A DNA stretch of 64,000 nucleotides from Solibacillus sp. R5-41 (lineage in GTDB: Bacteria > Bacillota > Bacilli > Bacillales_A > Planococcaceae). The position numbers and the translations under genes were made by a program. Below the pieces are notes generated by a model. The model made no database searches. It was not told the origin of the DNA and saw only the letters and a list, made by a program, of their open reading frames with translations. The stretch spans positions 3,154,001-3,218,000 of the forward strand of contig NZ_CP024123.1 of NCBI RefSeq assembly GCF_002736105.1. Reading direction: 5' to 3'. This document shows, piece after piece, positions 44,749 to 53,837 of this stretch (its first letter is position 1; each line of letters starts with the position of its first letter).

Positions 44749-45331
44749 ATGAATGCTTATACTAAAATAAATGTAAGTGATGCATGAATAAAAATTCTTT
44801 GTACCTTTTTGCACCATGCTAATAGTGAAAACTACGTTATATGTTCCCACAATACAAAATTTTCATCCGTACGTATTTGTATGAATCGTAAGAAACGTTT
44901 TCTGAAATCTCTACGAAAGAATTATTATCCTGTCATGCATTACACTTGAGTGACATGTCTAACTGTTATCGATTCTAGTGAAAGATCAAATAAGTGTCAA
45001 AACATCTAATTGGAAAAAAGCCGATTTCACTATTTTTTTAGAGTTGGTTAAATTTTGTAATCCGGGATAATCGACCGAATTTGATTAAAAATACGCAATA
45101 TCGAGCGAAAAACGCACACCATATCAATAATGACATTTCTATGAACTTGTAAAAGTTAATTTCTTCTGATGATTCTGACTCATTCACAATATGTATTAGC
45201 TACATTTATTTTACAAATACACCAAGGATATATCTTCCTCAACTCTATCCTAGGGCTAGTTTCAACTTTGCCGCGAACACATTTTGTTTTGCGAGAACAG
45301 CTCCAACTTGTGGTTATGATTTAGTTATTTT

Positions 45332-45373
45332 AAAAAAAAAAAAGTAATACAGCCAACTAAGCCGTATTACTTT
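45332..45373 (-). terminator. Terminator of the rRNA methyltransferase gene
   Basis: AAAGTAATACGGC / GCTGTATTACTTT stem and a run of 12 T on the minus strand. Confidence 0.92.
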
Positions 45374-45381
45374 TTTATTTA

Positions 45382-46143
45382 TTATTTCACAAAAGCATAC
45401 AATAATATTCCCGCTGCTACTGCTACATTTAATGACTCTGCGCCGCCTAAAATGGGGATAATAACATTTTGATCTGTTTTGGCAAGCAATTGCGGGCTTA
45501 TCCCACTGCCTTCATTACCTAAAAGTAATGCAAAGGCTTCACTTGGCTCAACGTCCTTATACGAAACAGCTTCTTCAAGCGATGTACCATATACGCGAAC
45601 ACCATCTTGCTGAAGGTTTTCAATCCATTCCATTAAATCGCCACGTACAACAGGGATGTGGAAATGTGAACCTTGTGCAGAGCGCAGTGTTTTTGGATTG
45701 AAAGCATCCACACAGCCTTTTCCTAATACGACCGCGTCAATTCCTGCTGCATCAGCCGTTCGAATCATTGTACCAATATTCCCTGGATCTTGTACCGCAT
45801 CGACTAGCAGTACTTTGCGCCAATCGTACTTTTCGTCTTCTGACACTTCACGTTGCGTACAATGAGCAAACACACCTTGTGAATTTTCAGTTTCGGCAAT
45901 TTCCTTTGCTACGGCATCATTTACTTCTACAAGCACAACATCATCAATTTCCCATAGTAACGGTAAATCTACGCCGTCACGAACGATAATTTGCGTAATT
46001 TGATCTTTATGTTTTAATGCTTCTTCTACTAAATGAAAACCTTCTACGATATACTCGCCTGATTTTTCACGTTCTTTACGTTGTGTTAGTAGCTTTTTCC
46101 AATGCTTTACGAGCGCATTTTGAGTTGATTCAATTCGTTTCAT
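45382..46143 (-). CDS. TrmH-family RNA 2'-O-methyltransferase (YsgA-like)
   Basis: 253-residue SPOUT methyltransferase that transfers methyl from SAM to a ribose 2'-OH, probably in rRNA. An N-terminal L7Ae-like substrate-binding part (about 1-95) precedes the trefoil-knot domain with LVDAVQDPGNIGTMIRTADAAG (motif 1), FALLLGNEGSGI (motif 2) and IPILGGAESLNVAVAAGILLYA (motif 3). Corresponds to ysgA next to sspI and pheS in B. subtilis. The target nucleotide is not known to me. Confidence 0.92.
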   Translation of the reverse strand: MKRIESTQNALVKHWKKLLTQRKEREKSGEYIVEGFHLVEEALKHKDQITQIIVRDGVDLPLLWEIDDVVLVEVNDAVAKEIAETENSQGVFAHCTQREVSEDEKYDWRKVLLVDAVQDPGNIGTMIRTADAAGIDAVVLGKGCVDAFNPKTLRSAQGSHFHIPVVRGDLMEWIENLQQDGVRVYGTSLEEAVSYKDVEPSEAFALLLGNEGSGISPQLLAKTDQNVIIPILGGAESLNVAVAAGILLYAFVK

Positions 46144-46214
46144 TCTATCCGTCCTTTACATTTACTCGATTATCCATTTTAGCATAAAACACTTTTTTCC
46201 CCTAATGGATTCGA

Positions 46215-46244
46215 TGTATAATTGTTGAATTTTTGTTCATAGTA
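46215..46244 (+). promoter_or_regulatory. Sigma-G promoter of sspI
   Basis: TGTATA (46215-46220), 17-bp spacer, CATAGTA (46238-46244), which fits CATNNTA exactly. About 20 bp before the ribosome site of sspI, a forespore gene. Confidence 0.8.
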
Positions 46245-46263
46245 AGTAAAAAGGAGGTTTCAT

Positions 46264-46473
46264 ATGGATTTTCAAATTCGACAAGCCATTACGGCAAACG
46301 TTACAAATCAACAGCCACAGGAGTTTAGCGACATTGTAAACGATGCGATTTCACGTGGAGAGGAGCATCTGCTACCAGGTCTCGGTGTCTTTTTAGAGAA
46401 ATGGTGGAGTGCAGCAAATGAAAATGAAAGAAATGAATTTTCCCAAAAGTTAGCTGCCCAATTCGCATCTTAA
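46264..46473 (+). CDS. sspI: Small acid-soluble spore protein I
   Basis: 69-residue minor SASP. The sequence MDFQIRQAITANVTN...VNDAISRGEEHLLPGLGVFLEKWW...ENERNEFSQKL follows B. subtilis SspI (71 residues) through the conserved GEE-x-LLPGLGV core. It is made in the forespore; its exact role is unknown. Start ATG after AAGGAGG. Own sigma-G promoter and own terminator, convergent with nothing, divergent from the methyltransferase gene as in B. subtilis. Confidence 0.95.
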   Translation: MDFQIRQAITANVTNQQPQEFSDIVNDAISRGEEHLLPGLGVFLEKWWSAANENERNEFSQKLAAQFAS

Positions 46474-46548
46474 CGAGCGCGATACAAACAGGGAGAATCA
46501 CAAGTAAATATATCTTTTCAGTTTAATGACAACTGTAAGAACGCTCTT

Positions 46549-46609
46549 AAAACACCACAATGTTGAAATTTGAGATTGCCCCATCTCAAATTAACGTTAT
46601 GGTGTTTTT
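46549..46609 (+). terminator. Terminator of sspI
   Basis: Outer AACACCA/TGGTGTT and inner AATTTGAGAT/ATCTCAAATT stems, then TTTTT. Confidence 0.85.
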
Positions 46610-46771
46610 CTATTGAATGCGAGGTCAAAATATTTCCACTCAGCCTTTAAATAGTAAACCCTGTAAAGAGTTCTCCACTTCTTTTGCGTACTTTTCTTGT
46701 TGTTTGGGGCGTTACGGTGGAGAGCAGGGCATCTGAGCTTTATTCCTGCTTATTACAATAGCTATCTTTAA

Positions 46772-47026
46772 GTTCTTGAAGGTAGTATCGCAATTCAAGA
46801 TCAAACAATACATGCGCACCAAGTCGTTCGTTTTGAAAGTTCCAGCGAAATAGATTCGATTCCATACAGCAATTCAACACATGCAAAATTCGTTCTCTTC
46901 GCGGGATTACCTATTAAAGAACCAATTGTCGCGCGCGGTCCATTCGTCATGAATACGGACGAGGAAATTAAGGAAGCCTATGCTAGCTATCGCAACGGTA
47001 CTTTTTTAGATGGTGTTCCTTATTAA
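46772..47026 (+). pseudogene. Pirin-like protein, C-terminal remnant
   Basis: An 84-codon open stretch without a start, ending in TAA. It reads VLEGSIAIQD near its beginning and FAGLPIKEPIVARGPFVMNTDEEI near its end, then DGVPY. This is the C-terminal domain of a pirin family cupin; the N-terminal domain is missing, because the sequence before 46772 has stops and no pirin-like reading. A stop codon immediately precedes. It is a gene fragment, one of several decayed genes in this accessory patch. Confidence 0.8.
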
Positions 47027-47217
47027 TTTAATACTTTGTAAAGTATCAAAAGATTAATAATAGAGCGATACATATTTGTTTTATTGATCAACAGTTGAAC
47101 AAAGGACTATAAACAAACGTTGTTTTCAAGGGGAAACCAACAGTTTACACACTTGCAACTATGCGGTTCTTTAGTTTTTCAGTAAAAATAAATATACTAT
47201 GGATAGGAGTTGATCAT

Positions 47218-47664
47218 ATGTATTTTTCTTCAAAAATAAAAGAAGAACGTCAGAAGCATAATTTGTCACAACAACAGCTTGGAGAAAAACTTAATATTAG
47301 TAGACAATCTATTTCCAAATGGGAACGTGGAGAAAGTTACCCTAGTATTGAATTACTAATAAAGATAAGTGACCTATTTGAAATTACTCTGGACGAATTA
47401 GTAAAGCAGGATAATTCTTTAAAAGAGAAAATCATAAAAGATAGCCAACAATTAGCCTATCCAAGATGGAAATTATTTTTTGATATTCTTCTAACAATTG
47501 GTTTTTTTATCATACTAGCTAAGATATTCGTTGTTATAGGTAATAAGTTTTTTGATTTAAATATCGCGTTCTTACAGGGGTCTCTGTTATTTCAAATTGG
47601 ACCGTTTTTTATGTCTATCATTGGAGCGATTGGCAGCGAATCTCTAGCCAAAAAATACAAATAA
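47218..47664 (+). CDS. XRE-type helix-turn-helix protein with two membrane segments
   Basis: 148 residues: a Cro/C1-type helix-turn-helix at 6-60 (KIKEERQKHNLSQQQLGEKLNISRQSISKWERGESYPSIELLIKISDLF), then a linker and two hydrophobic segments (about 84-105 and 118-140). DNA-binding domain plus membrane helices suggests a membrane-tethered regulator that senses envelope or membrane state; that is inference. The ATG at 47218 follows TAGGAG; the upstream ATG (47161) has none. No cognate membrane partner is adjacent. Confidence 0.83.
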   Translation: MYFSSKIKEERQKHNLSQQQLGEKLNISRQSISKWERGESYPSIELLIKISDLFEITLDELVKQDNSLKEKIIKDSQQLAYPRWKLFFDILLTIGFFIILAKIFVVIGNKFFDLNIAFLQGSLLFQIGPFFMSIIGAIGSESLAKKYK

Positions 47665-47755
47665 TCTTTTAGGATTTAGATTTATACATTAAATGCATAG
47701 GAAAGTCCCTACCAACTATTAAGTGTACTCTTTGTAAAGGACATTTTGAAAAATC

Positions 47756-47885
47756 CTAGGCAACTTGTTGAAGCTGCTGTCTGTATTTTGCAGGTGGCAG
47801 CTTTTTTAAATTCCAAAGGTCTCGATAATGATTGTAATAAGTTTTGTAACTCTTAATTTCTCGGTTTACTTCTTCTAACTTCTTC
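47756..47885 (-). pseudogene. IS3-family transposase, C-terminal remnant
   Basis: In one minus-strand frame the sequence reads KLEEVNREIKSYKTYYNHYR and then DLWNLKKLPPAKYRQQLQ, ending in TAG at 47756-47758. This is the typical C-terminal end of the IS3-type OrfB integrase (YYN...W.LKK..P..YR). An in-frame stop lies just upstream and the rest of the element is gone. The adjacent TGTACTCTTTGTAAAGGACA (about 47723-47742) may be the surviving end of the element. Confidence 0.75.
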
Positions 47886-48004
47886 TAACGTTTCACATTT
47901 TTTAATATTTATTTCATTTTTAAAATGCCCAAAGTTACATGAATATAGATTATTACCCAAATAAACCTTACTTTCCCAATAATACATATACCTGTTTCTT
48001 CTTA

Positions 48005-48679
48005 CTATGTAAGATAACTTAATAATCCATCAAAAGAATTGATCTCGTCATACGGTTTTATTTCCGTATCATTCTTGATCATATGAGGATTGAACCATAT
48101 GCCCTTTATATTTGCATTTTGGCAGCCACCAATATCCTTTTCTAAATCATCTCCAACGAATAATGTGGCTTCCGGTTGCACATTAAGCTTATTTAATGCC
48201 CATTCAAATATGCGCTTGTCAGGTTTACTAAATCCCACTTCTTCAGAAATAATGATTATTTCAAAACATCTATTTAATTTAGTGTTAATTATTTTAGCTT
48301 TTTGTCTCTGAGTTGAGCCGTTTGTAATAATCGCAACTTTAACATGCATTTGTATCGCTTTGATGATATTTATAGTTTCTTGGTTTATCGAAAAACAATT
48401 CGGAAAATGATTATTCCAAAAATCTTGAATGCCGTGGCGTGGTAATCTACATTGGGGTGGGAATTCATTAAAAAATGACTCAAGAACTTTTATTTTATCA
48501 TTATCTCCATAGCTTCTATTGTCATATTCCTTGAACTTTTCAAGCATTCTGTTTATTTCAGAGTGTTTAACATCCTCATAAAATTTATTTAATATAACAA
48601 AAAACATTTTCTCCACGGCATTATCCCTATCAAGCAAAGTATCATCTAAATCAAATAGCATTGCTTTATAACCACCCAA
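48005..48679 (-). CDS. HAD-family hydrolase
   Basis: 224-residue haloacid-dehalogenase-type phosphatase, YjjG-like. Motif I is MLFDLDDTLLDRD (nucleophile Asp at about 10 and Asp12), motif II VAIITNGSTQRQK, motif III Lys around GFSKPDKRIFEWAL, and motif IV FVGDDLEKDIGG. The helical cap between about 16 and 95 fits subclass I, often acting on nucleotides or small phospho-sugars. The start is TTG at 48677-48679, though an ATG six codons downstream is also possible. No operon partner; substrate unknown. Confidence 0.87.
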   Translation of the reverse strand: MGGYKAMLFDLDDTLLDRDNAVEKMFFVILNKFYEDVKHSEINRMLEKFKEYDNRSYGDNDKIKVLESFFNEFPPQCRLPRHGIQDFWNNHFPNCFSINQETINIIKAIQMHVKVAIITNGSTQRQKAKIINTKLNRCFEIIIISEEVGFSKPDKRIFEWALNKLNVQPEATLFVGDDLEKDIGGCQNANIKGIWFNPHMIKNDTEIKPYDEINSFDGLLSYLT

Positions 48680-48879
48680 AATACTTCACAACCTTTCTCA
48701 CATAATAAAAATAATCACTAATCCGTACCTTCAAATTTTTGCTTCCCTTAAAGTATCCACCTTTATATAATAAAACTATTCCTTTTTCCTCAAACCACTG
48801 CTGAGTTAATTGTAAGAAAAGGGTTTAATTCCACATTGCACCCAAGTCTTCTTTAGATTAGTAAAGGAGATTTTTCGAA

Positions 48880-49260
48880 CTAAATTTGTACTTCACAGAT
48901 TAAAGCATGTGTATTACCTTCAGTATCATTAAAGAAAGTCATCCACGTTTCTGTATTCTCCATTTTTGCAACGACGTGTGGTTGATCGATAAAGGGAACT
49001 CCCTTTTCAATCAATTCTTCGTAGGCGATTTTTATATCTTCTACTTGAAAATAAATAACCGAACTTGAAGTGGCAAATTCCTTTTTTTCTGGAAGGGAAA
49101 GTAGAAGGCGTTGCCCATTACATTCAAAAAATGCCATACTGTCAGTGCTAAAAAGAAGCGGTAACCCCAATGCATCTTTATAAAATTCAATGGCATTTTC
49201 TATATTTTTTATTGGCACTCCGATTTGTCCAATTTTTTGAATTACATTAGTTTTCATTGA
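48880..49260 (-). CDS. VOC-family protein
   Basis: 126-residue glyoxalase/bleomycin-resistance-fold protein distinct from the one at 22763. It starts IQKIGQIGVPIKNIENAIEFYKDALGLPLLF and continues SVIYFQVEDIKIAYEELIEKGVPF and FFNDTEGNTHALICE. His and Glu residues at the usual metal positions (H in THALICE) are present. ATG at 49258-49260 follows GGAGG; the ATG five codons upstream is not preceded by a site. It sits 34 bp after the GNAT gene and could share its transcript. Confidence 0.83.
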   Translation of the reverse strand, partial: SMKTNVIQKIGQIGVPIKNIENAIEFYKDALGLPLLFSTDSMAFFECNGQRLLLSLPEKKEFATSSSVIYFQVEDIKIAYEELIEKGVPFIDQPHVVAKMENTETWMTFFNDTEGNTHALICEVQI

Positions 49261-49294
49261 TATTCCTCCACTCATTTCATATTACTTTCCAATA

Positions 49295-49771
49295 CTATTC
49301 AAACTCTTTGACCATAGTCATAAATTCTGCAAAATCGGTGCTAAATTCATCTTTCTTAACAAAACCAAGCTTTTCATATAGATGGATCGCTCTTTGATTG
49401 AACTTTGCTACAGTCAGTCTAATTGGCGTACTTTGATAGTTCTTTTCGATATAACGCATAATAAAAGAGCAAAATTCAAAACCGCTCCCTTTGCCTACAT
49501 ATTTAGGGTTCATGCCTAGTCCCATATCAATTGATTTAGCTGAATAAACACCAAGCTTTTTCCCAACAGGAACTTGCGCATTGTTACCAGTGCAAAAAAA
49601 TCCAATTAATTCTTGATTATTATTAACAAGTGCATTATATGAACCATCAAGTAGTTCCTTCATCGCTTCATCCGTTAATTCATTATTGTAGAAATCATAT
49701 GGTTTATCATATTCCCAGCTTAGTACCTCTTTGGCTATTTCTCCATTCATATTTTCAATAAGTAATTGCAT
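49295..49771 (-). CDS. GNAT-family N-acetyltransferase
   Basis: 158-residue acetyltransferase. The acetyl-CoA-binding region is GLGMNPKYVGKGSGFEFCSFIM (about 83-104; normally R/Q-x-x-G-x-G/A, here VGKGSG), followed by IRLTVAKFNQRAIHLYEKLGFVKKDEF with the conserved N and YEKLGF. No substrate can be assigned. Start ATG after GGGGAG. It is upstream of the VOC gene on the same strand with a 34-bp gap. Confidence 0.85.
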   Translation of the reverse strand: MQLLIENMNGEIAKEVLSWEYDKPYDFYNNELTDEAMKELLDGSYNALVNNNQELIGFFCTGNNAQVPVGKKLGVYSAKSIDMGLGMNPKYVGKGSGFEFCSFIMRYIEKNYQSTPIRLTVAKFNQRAIHLYEKLGFVKKDEFSTDFAEFMTMVKEFE

Positions 49772-50283
49772 ATTCTACACCTCTCCCCTTTAATATTTCA
49801 ATATTTTACCAATATATAAAGTCATGAATGATGTCATATTATCATTAAAAAGTTTATCATCAGTGTCCACTCCCTACTTCGATTAAACTGCGCCGCTATT
49901 TGTACTAACATTATCTTCAAATATCTAAAAAAGTATCTAAAAACACTGAAAATGAGTTATCCATGAAAGTTCTTCCTATAAATATGTACGTATATACAAT
50001 TCTATATAAAAACAAATATCCCTTTATTTAACTAATCGATAACCTTTAATAGAGCGCTACATAAGTTCATTCCATAAATCCGCTTAATCTTTTTTTTTTT
50101 TCTTTTAATATTCAATAAGTGCATCCTCGTTTCTTTTGTTCATCTTTTTTTATTAATAGCAAAAAAGTATTCCAGCTGCTGACATCTAGATCCAAATTTA
50201 ATAAAATAGCGTACTTAATGTTAGATGAAGGTATTTTATGTTAAAATATTCCTAATCTAAAAAGATTTATAAAGGGGTACAAT

Positions 50284-50790
50284 ATGAAAAAAATCATACT
50301 CATTGGTTCTGGGGGAGCAGGGAAATCCACATTAGCAAGGAAATTGGGGGAAAGTTTAAAAATAGATGTTTATCATCTAGATTCGTTATTTTGGAAACCT
50401 AATTGGGTTGACGTTACCAAAGACGATCAAAGAAAAATTCAGCAAGATATTGTAAAAAAAGAAGAATGGATTATTGATGGAAACTATGGCGGAACGATGG
50501 ATATACGAATTAATGCAGCTGACACTATTATTTTTCTGGATATTCATAGAACGATCTGTGTGTATCGTGCTTTCAAAAGAATGTTGCAATATCGCAATAA
50601 AACAAGACCAGATATGGGGGAAGGCTGCGAAGAAAGAATTGACTTAAATTTTTTAAAATGGATATGGGATTATCCAAAAACTAAAAGGCCAGAAATTCTA
50701 AATAAACTTAGACAATTCTCTAATAGTAAGAACGTTATTCTATTAAAATCACCAAAAGAAATACAACGATTTTTAGATAATATGCAGTAA
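50284..50790 (+). CDS. P-loop nucleotide kinase-like protein (FlaR/topology-modulation family)
   Basis: 168 residues of an adenylate-kinase-like P-loop fold with Walker A GSGGAGKST (8-16), YHLDSLFWKPNW (30-41), IDGNYGGTMDIRINAADTIIFLD and the lid-type MLQYRNKTRPDMGEGCEERID. Such proteins are annotated as DNA topology modulation protein FlaR or as nucleoside/nucleotide kinases; the true substrate is uncertain. ATG at 50284 follows AAAGGGG. It stands alone; 512 bp upstream (49772-50283) contain no gene I can support. Its stop abuts a GNAT remnant on the other strand. Confidence 0.8.
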   Translation: MKKIILIGSGGAGKSTLARKLGESLKIDVYHLDSLFWKPNWVDVTKDDQRKIQQDIVKKEEWIIDGNYGGTMDIRINAADTIIFLDIHRTICVYRAFKRMLQYRNKTRPDMGEGCEERIDLNFLKWIWDYPKTKRPEILNKLRQFSNSKNVILLKSPKEIQRFLDNMQ

Positions 50791-50953
50791 AGTAAGTTTT
50801 ATCATAAGCTGAACCTATACAATTACCACGACACTCCTCTTTTACATAAAGGTCGCTTAATTTAGGTAGCAAAATACCTTTAAATTTAATGACCGCAAAG
50901 CCTAATATAAGTGCATCTTGTTCAGCGATGACCAAATATACTTCCTTTTTGGT
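50791..50953 (-). pseudogene. GNAT acetyltransferase fragment
   Basis: A minus-strand frame reads VYLVIAEQDALILGFAVIK and then LSDLYVKEECRGNCIGS. This is the central strand and acetyl-CoA-binding motif (R-G-x-x-I-G-S) of a GNAT protein. An in-frame stop precedes it, and similarity fades after the motif, where the P-loop gene begins on the other strand. Both ends of the enzyme are lacking, so it is a remnant. Confidence 0.72.
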
Positions 50954-50971
50954 TCATATCCTTTATAACAG

Positions 50972-51006
50972 AAAAAAAAGCAATCCAGCGTCTCCCGGAT
51001 TACTTT
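50972..51006 (-). terminator. Minus-strand terminator downstream of argF
   Basis: AAAGTAATCC / GGATTGCTTT (one G-U pair), followed by eight T on the minus strand; about 190 bp after the argF stop. Confidence 0.8.
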
Positions 51007-51194
51007 TACTATGTAGTGATGAGGTATTCCATCTTGAGTACTTTCATCACGTGTAGTTATTTGATGTGTCACAGCGTCTCCCATTCCAGCATCAAACAGT
51101 GCTACTATCTACTTGTTCGCCCTTCCTGCTTGCAAGTAGATATGTTTTTATATATAGCATCACCATTACAACCCGCAATCGTGAAGCTTTTTCA

Positions 51195-52160
51195 TTATGA
51201 TAATACTGAAACTAACACCGCTTTTTGTGCATGCAGACGATTTTCAGCTTGTTCAAAAATGAACGAATTTGGTCCATCAATGACAGAGGTAGCTATTTCT
51301 TCCTCGCGATGTGCAGGTAAACAGTGTAGGAACATATAATCTGGCTTAGCATGTGCAACAAGTGCATCATTAATTTGATAACCTGTAAAGTCCTTTAAGC
51401 GCTGTGCCGTTTCTTCTTCTTGCCCCATCGACGTCCAAACATCTGAATAGATGGCATCCGCATCTTGTACAGCTAAAACAGGGTCATTTGTAACAAAAAC
51501 GATACTACCATTTTCCGCTGCAATTTCTTGTGCTTTTTCGATAATCGTTTCATCACATTCATAGCCAGCCGGTGTTGCAACAGTTATGTGCATGCCTACA
51601 TGGGCAGCTGCAACGACTAATGCATGGGCAACGTTATTCCCATCTCCAACATAGGCAATTTTCAAGCCTTTTAATTCACCTTTGTTTTCAGCAATTGTTT
51701 CAAGATCAGCTAATGCTTGGCAAGGATGATCAATGTCTGTTAAACCATTGATTACCGGAATCGAAGCAGCCTCAGCAAGTTCTTCAACCATAGCATGTGA
51801 ATTTGCACGAATCATAATGCCGTCCAAATATCCTGACAAAACTTGTCCTGTATCCGAAACAGGCTCCCCACGACCAATTTGCATATCCCGTGCATTCATA
51901 TACATTCCGTAGCCACCTAGCTGCTGCATGCCTACTTCAAATGATACACGTGTACGAGTCGAGCTTTTTTCAAAAATCATCCCTAGCGTTTTACCTTCTA
52001 GTAAACGTGGACACTTACCCGCTTTTGTAATCGTTTTTAGCTGTGTTGCTAATTTAATTAAATCTTGAACCTCTTCACTTGTATAATCAAGCAGTGTTAG
52101 CAAATCTTTACCTTTTAAGCTTTCGACAGGCTTTAACTGTATCTCTTCTAATAATTTCAT
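51195..52160 (-). CDS. argF: Ornithine carbamoyltransferase
   Basis: Condenses ornithine and carbamoyl phosphate to citrulline in arginine synthesis. From the chosen start, carbamoyl-phosphate motif STRTR is at 67-71, HPCQALADL follows near 131, and HCLPAHR near 272 supplies the ornithine-side Cys. The 321 residues are full length. ATG at 52158-52160 follows AGAGGTG; the upstream 21 codons of the longer frame look non-coding. Other arg genes are not in the window. A 34-bp palindrome sits about 70 bp before the start. Confidence 0.95.
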   Translation of the reverse strand: MKLLEEIQLKPVESLKGKDLLTLLDYTSEEVQDLIKLATQLKTITKAGKCPRLLEGKTLGMIFEKSSTRTRVSFEVGMQQLGGYGMYMNARDMQIGRGEPVSDTGQVLSGYLDGIMIRANSHAMVEELAEAASIPVINGLTDIDHPCQALADLETIAENKGELKGLKIAYVGDGNNVAHALVVAAAHVGMHITVATPAGYECDETIIEKAQEIAAENGSIVFVTNDPVLAVQDADAIYSDVWTSMGQEEETAQRLKDFTGYQINDALVAHAKPDYMFLHCLPAHREEEIATSVIDGPNSFIFEQAENRLHAQKAVLVSVLS

Positions 52161-52230
52161 GCTCCTACACCTCTGTAACCTTAATGTTGTCTTTATTATA
52201 CATATGCATAAATATAAAATCAAGTGGATT

Positions 52231-52264
52231 ATTATAAAAAATTAAATATTTAATTTTTTATAAT
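52231..52264. repeat. Perfect 34-bp AT-only palindrome upstream of argF
   Basis: Each 17-bp arm (ATTATAAAAAATTAAAT and its complement) is perfect with no loop. Its centre TTAAATATTTAA is ARG-box-like in being AT-rich and symmetrical, but the match to known arginine boxes is weak. It lies between argF and the SRPBCC gene, which are divergent. Confidence 0.7.
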
Positions 52265-52466
52265 TATTAGGCATAAAAGTGCTCGCAGCGAATAAAGTAA
52301 ATACCCGCATAAAGTAGAAAATAATCAATTTCACTAGAATTTATAGTTAATTATATTGAAATCATAGTTATTTTCCGTAATAATAAAATGAATGATTGGT
52401 TTTTTTTGTATTTTTTCCATTATTCGAGAACCGTTCATAATGATAGTAAAAGGGGATGAGCAAGCA

Positions 52467-52922
52467 ATGGCAAAAGCAATTCATTCAGTTGAAGTCGCAT
52501 TAAGTAATGAAGTCGTTTGGGATTTTACGAAGGATTTTAACTCGTGGGCGCCATTAATTTCCGGCTATTTAGCGCATGATGTACAAAGTGATACACAATT
52601 CCATTGGGTTTTTAAAGCAGATCTTGGTTTTACGAAAAAAACAATTAAACTACAAGTTGATATACAGGCGCTCTCTGTGCCATCCGATGTGAAGTTCAAG
52701 TTGACCGGTCTATCGGATAGCTTTAATGGGAATGGCTATTTTAAGCTTCATGAGGTGAATGAAACGACAACACAATTCACAGGAAGCCTCGACCTTTCTG
52801 CTAGTGGAATGATGGGGATGATGATTAATCCCGTTTTAGAAAACTTCGTCCCACAAATGACGGAACAATTAATTGAAGCCATTAAAGCAAAGTTAAATGG
52901 AGAATATTCTATAAGCACCTAA
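52467..52922 (+). CDS. SRPBCC (CoxG-like) protein
   Basis: 151-residue START-like fold protein. MAKAIHSVEVALSNEVVWDFTKDFNSWAPLISGYLAHDV is the typical first strand-helix of the family; the middle alternates beta strands and TEQLIEAIKAKLNGE forms the long C-terminal helix. Such proteins bind hydrophobic ligands; none can be named. ATG at 52467 lies about 11 nt after AAAAGGGG, so an upstream start (ATG 52440) is possible but would add residues not typical for the fold. A 16-bp perfect hairpin follows. Confidence 0.78.
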   Translation: MAKAIHSVEVALSNEVVWDFTKDFNSWAPLISGYLAHDVQSDTQFHWVFKADLGFTKKTIKLQVDIQALSVPSDVKFKLTGLSDSFNGNGYFKLHEVNETTTQFTGSLDLSASGMMGMMINPVLENFVPQMTEQLIEAIKAKLNGEYSIST

Positions 52923-52927
52923 ATTGA

Positions 52928-52965
52928 AACGGCGTATGAAAGGTCAACTCCTTTCATACGCCGTT
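52928..52965. terminator. Strong hairpin between convergent genes
   Basis: Perfect 16-bp arms AACGGCGTATGAAAGG and CCTTTCATACGCCGTT with a 6-nt loop. T tracts are weak on both strands, but the position between convergent stops at 52922 and 52974 argues for a two-way terminator. Confidence 0.65.
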
Positions 52966-52973
52966 CAATATTT

Positions 52974-53711
52974 CTACTGCGGAACTTTTTCTTCCATCTC
53001 TTTATAAAATGCCGCAGTTTCGTCCTCTGTATCTAAATTTAAAATGATTTTTTTATCATTCACGACAAACGAAATAAATGGTGGTACATTTTTATCAACA
53101 AAAAGCTTTGCCTTCTCTCCATTCTTAAATTTAAAATGTCCTTTTAAATGGGAGCCTACAGCAGAACCATTTGTACGCATTGAAATTTCAGGAAGTTCTT
53201 CTATTAAAGTAAGCTGTTCTATTTCTGCCCACTCATATACATCTCCATACATACCACCAATTTCTAGTGCATCTTCACTCGCTACAATGCCGGATTGTTG
53301 CGTCGAAAAATACATTAAAATCGCTACTCCTATTAAAGTAATGACCAAAATCGTAATCGGCGTTTTTAACTGCTTGCTCGCACCTTTCTTCCAATTACCG
53401 TTTTCATCAAATAAATTACCATTAAACTTTTGAGCTTTTACAATCAAAATAACCGTTGCAATGGCAAATACAATCATAATTAGTGCTGACATAGCGGGTT
53501 TATCCATCCATTGCAAGGAGCCCATTACTACAAATAAAAAGGAGAGAAAGTACATATACAGCCCCATCAAGCGTCCTAACCCTTTTGTATCGACATTGGC
53601 CTTACGCTCTTTTGACATTGTATTAAAGCCCGAAATTAAGAAGTACCATTTCAATTTATGCACCGCAAATCCTAAAAAGATAAATAATCCCGCTAATATA
53701 AACCAAACCAA
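52974..53711 (-). CDS. DUF3784-type membrane protein with PH-like domain
   Basis: 245 residues. The N-terminal part has four hydrophobic segments (about 1-20, 48-66, 72-92 and 116-135), with WYFLISGFNTMSKERKANVDTKGLGR after the first, the DUF3784 pattern. From about 140 there is a soluble beta-rich tail with EWAEIEQLTLIEELPEISMRTNG and KGHFKFKNGEKAKLFVDKNVPPFISFV, resembling a bacterial PH domain. Function unknown. Start ATG after GGAG. It stands between two convergent or unrelated units. Confidence 0.72.
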   Translation of the reverse strand: MVWFILAGLFIFLGFAVHKLKWYFLISGFNTMSKERKANVDTKGLGRLMGLYMYFLSFLFVVMGSLQWMDKPAMSALIMIVFAIATVILIVKAQKFNGNLFDENGNWKKGASKQLKTPITILVITLIGVAILMYFSTQQSGIVASEDALEIGGMYGDVYEWAEIEQLTLIEELPEISMRTNGSAVGSHLKGHFKFKNGEKAKLFVDKNVPPFISFVVNDKKIILNLDTEDETAAFYKEMEEKVPQ

Positions 53712-53789
53712 CTTTTCTCCTCCGTTCTTTTTTATTCATTTTATGTATGATTAGAATGCTAAAATCAACAGAAGATGTTTATATAATGC

Positions 53790-53829
53790 AAAAGGTAGGT
53801 TAATCCTTTACAGAATTAAACTACCTTTT
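53790..53829 (-). terminator. Possible terminator of the M42 peptidase gene
   Basis: AAAAGGTAG / CTACCTTTT with a further TTAAT/ATTAA pairing; the T tract is short. Confidence 0.5.
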
Positions 53830-53837
53830 ACGCTTTA

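Noticed and set aside
44760-45330. Small gene or RNA in the gap between qoxA and the methyltransferase gene
   Set aside because: No frame with a ribosome site and no hairpin other than the methyltransferase terminator was found.
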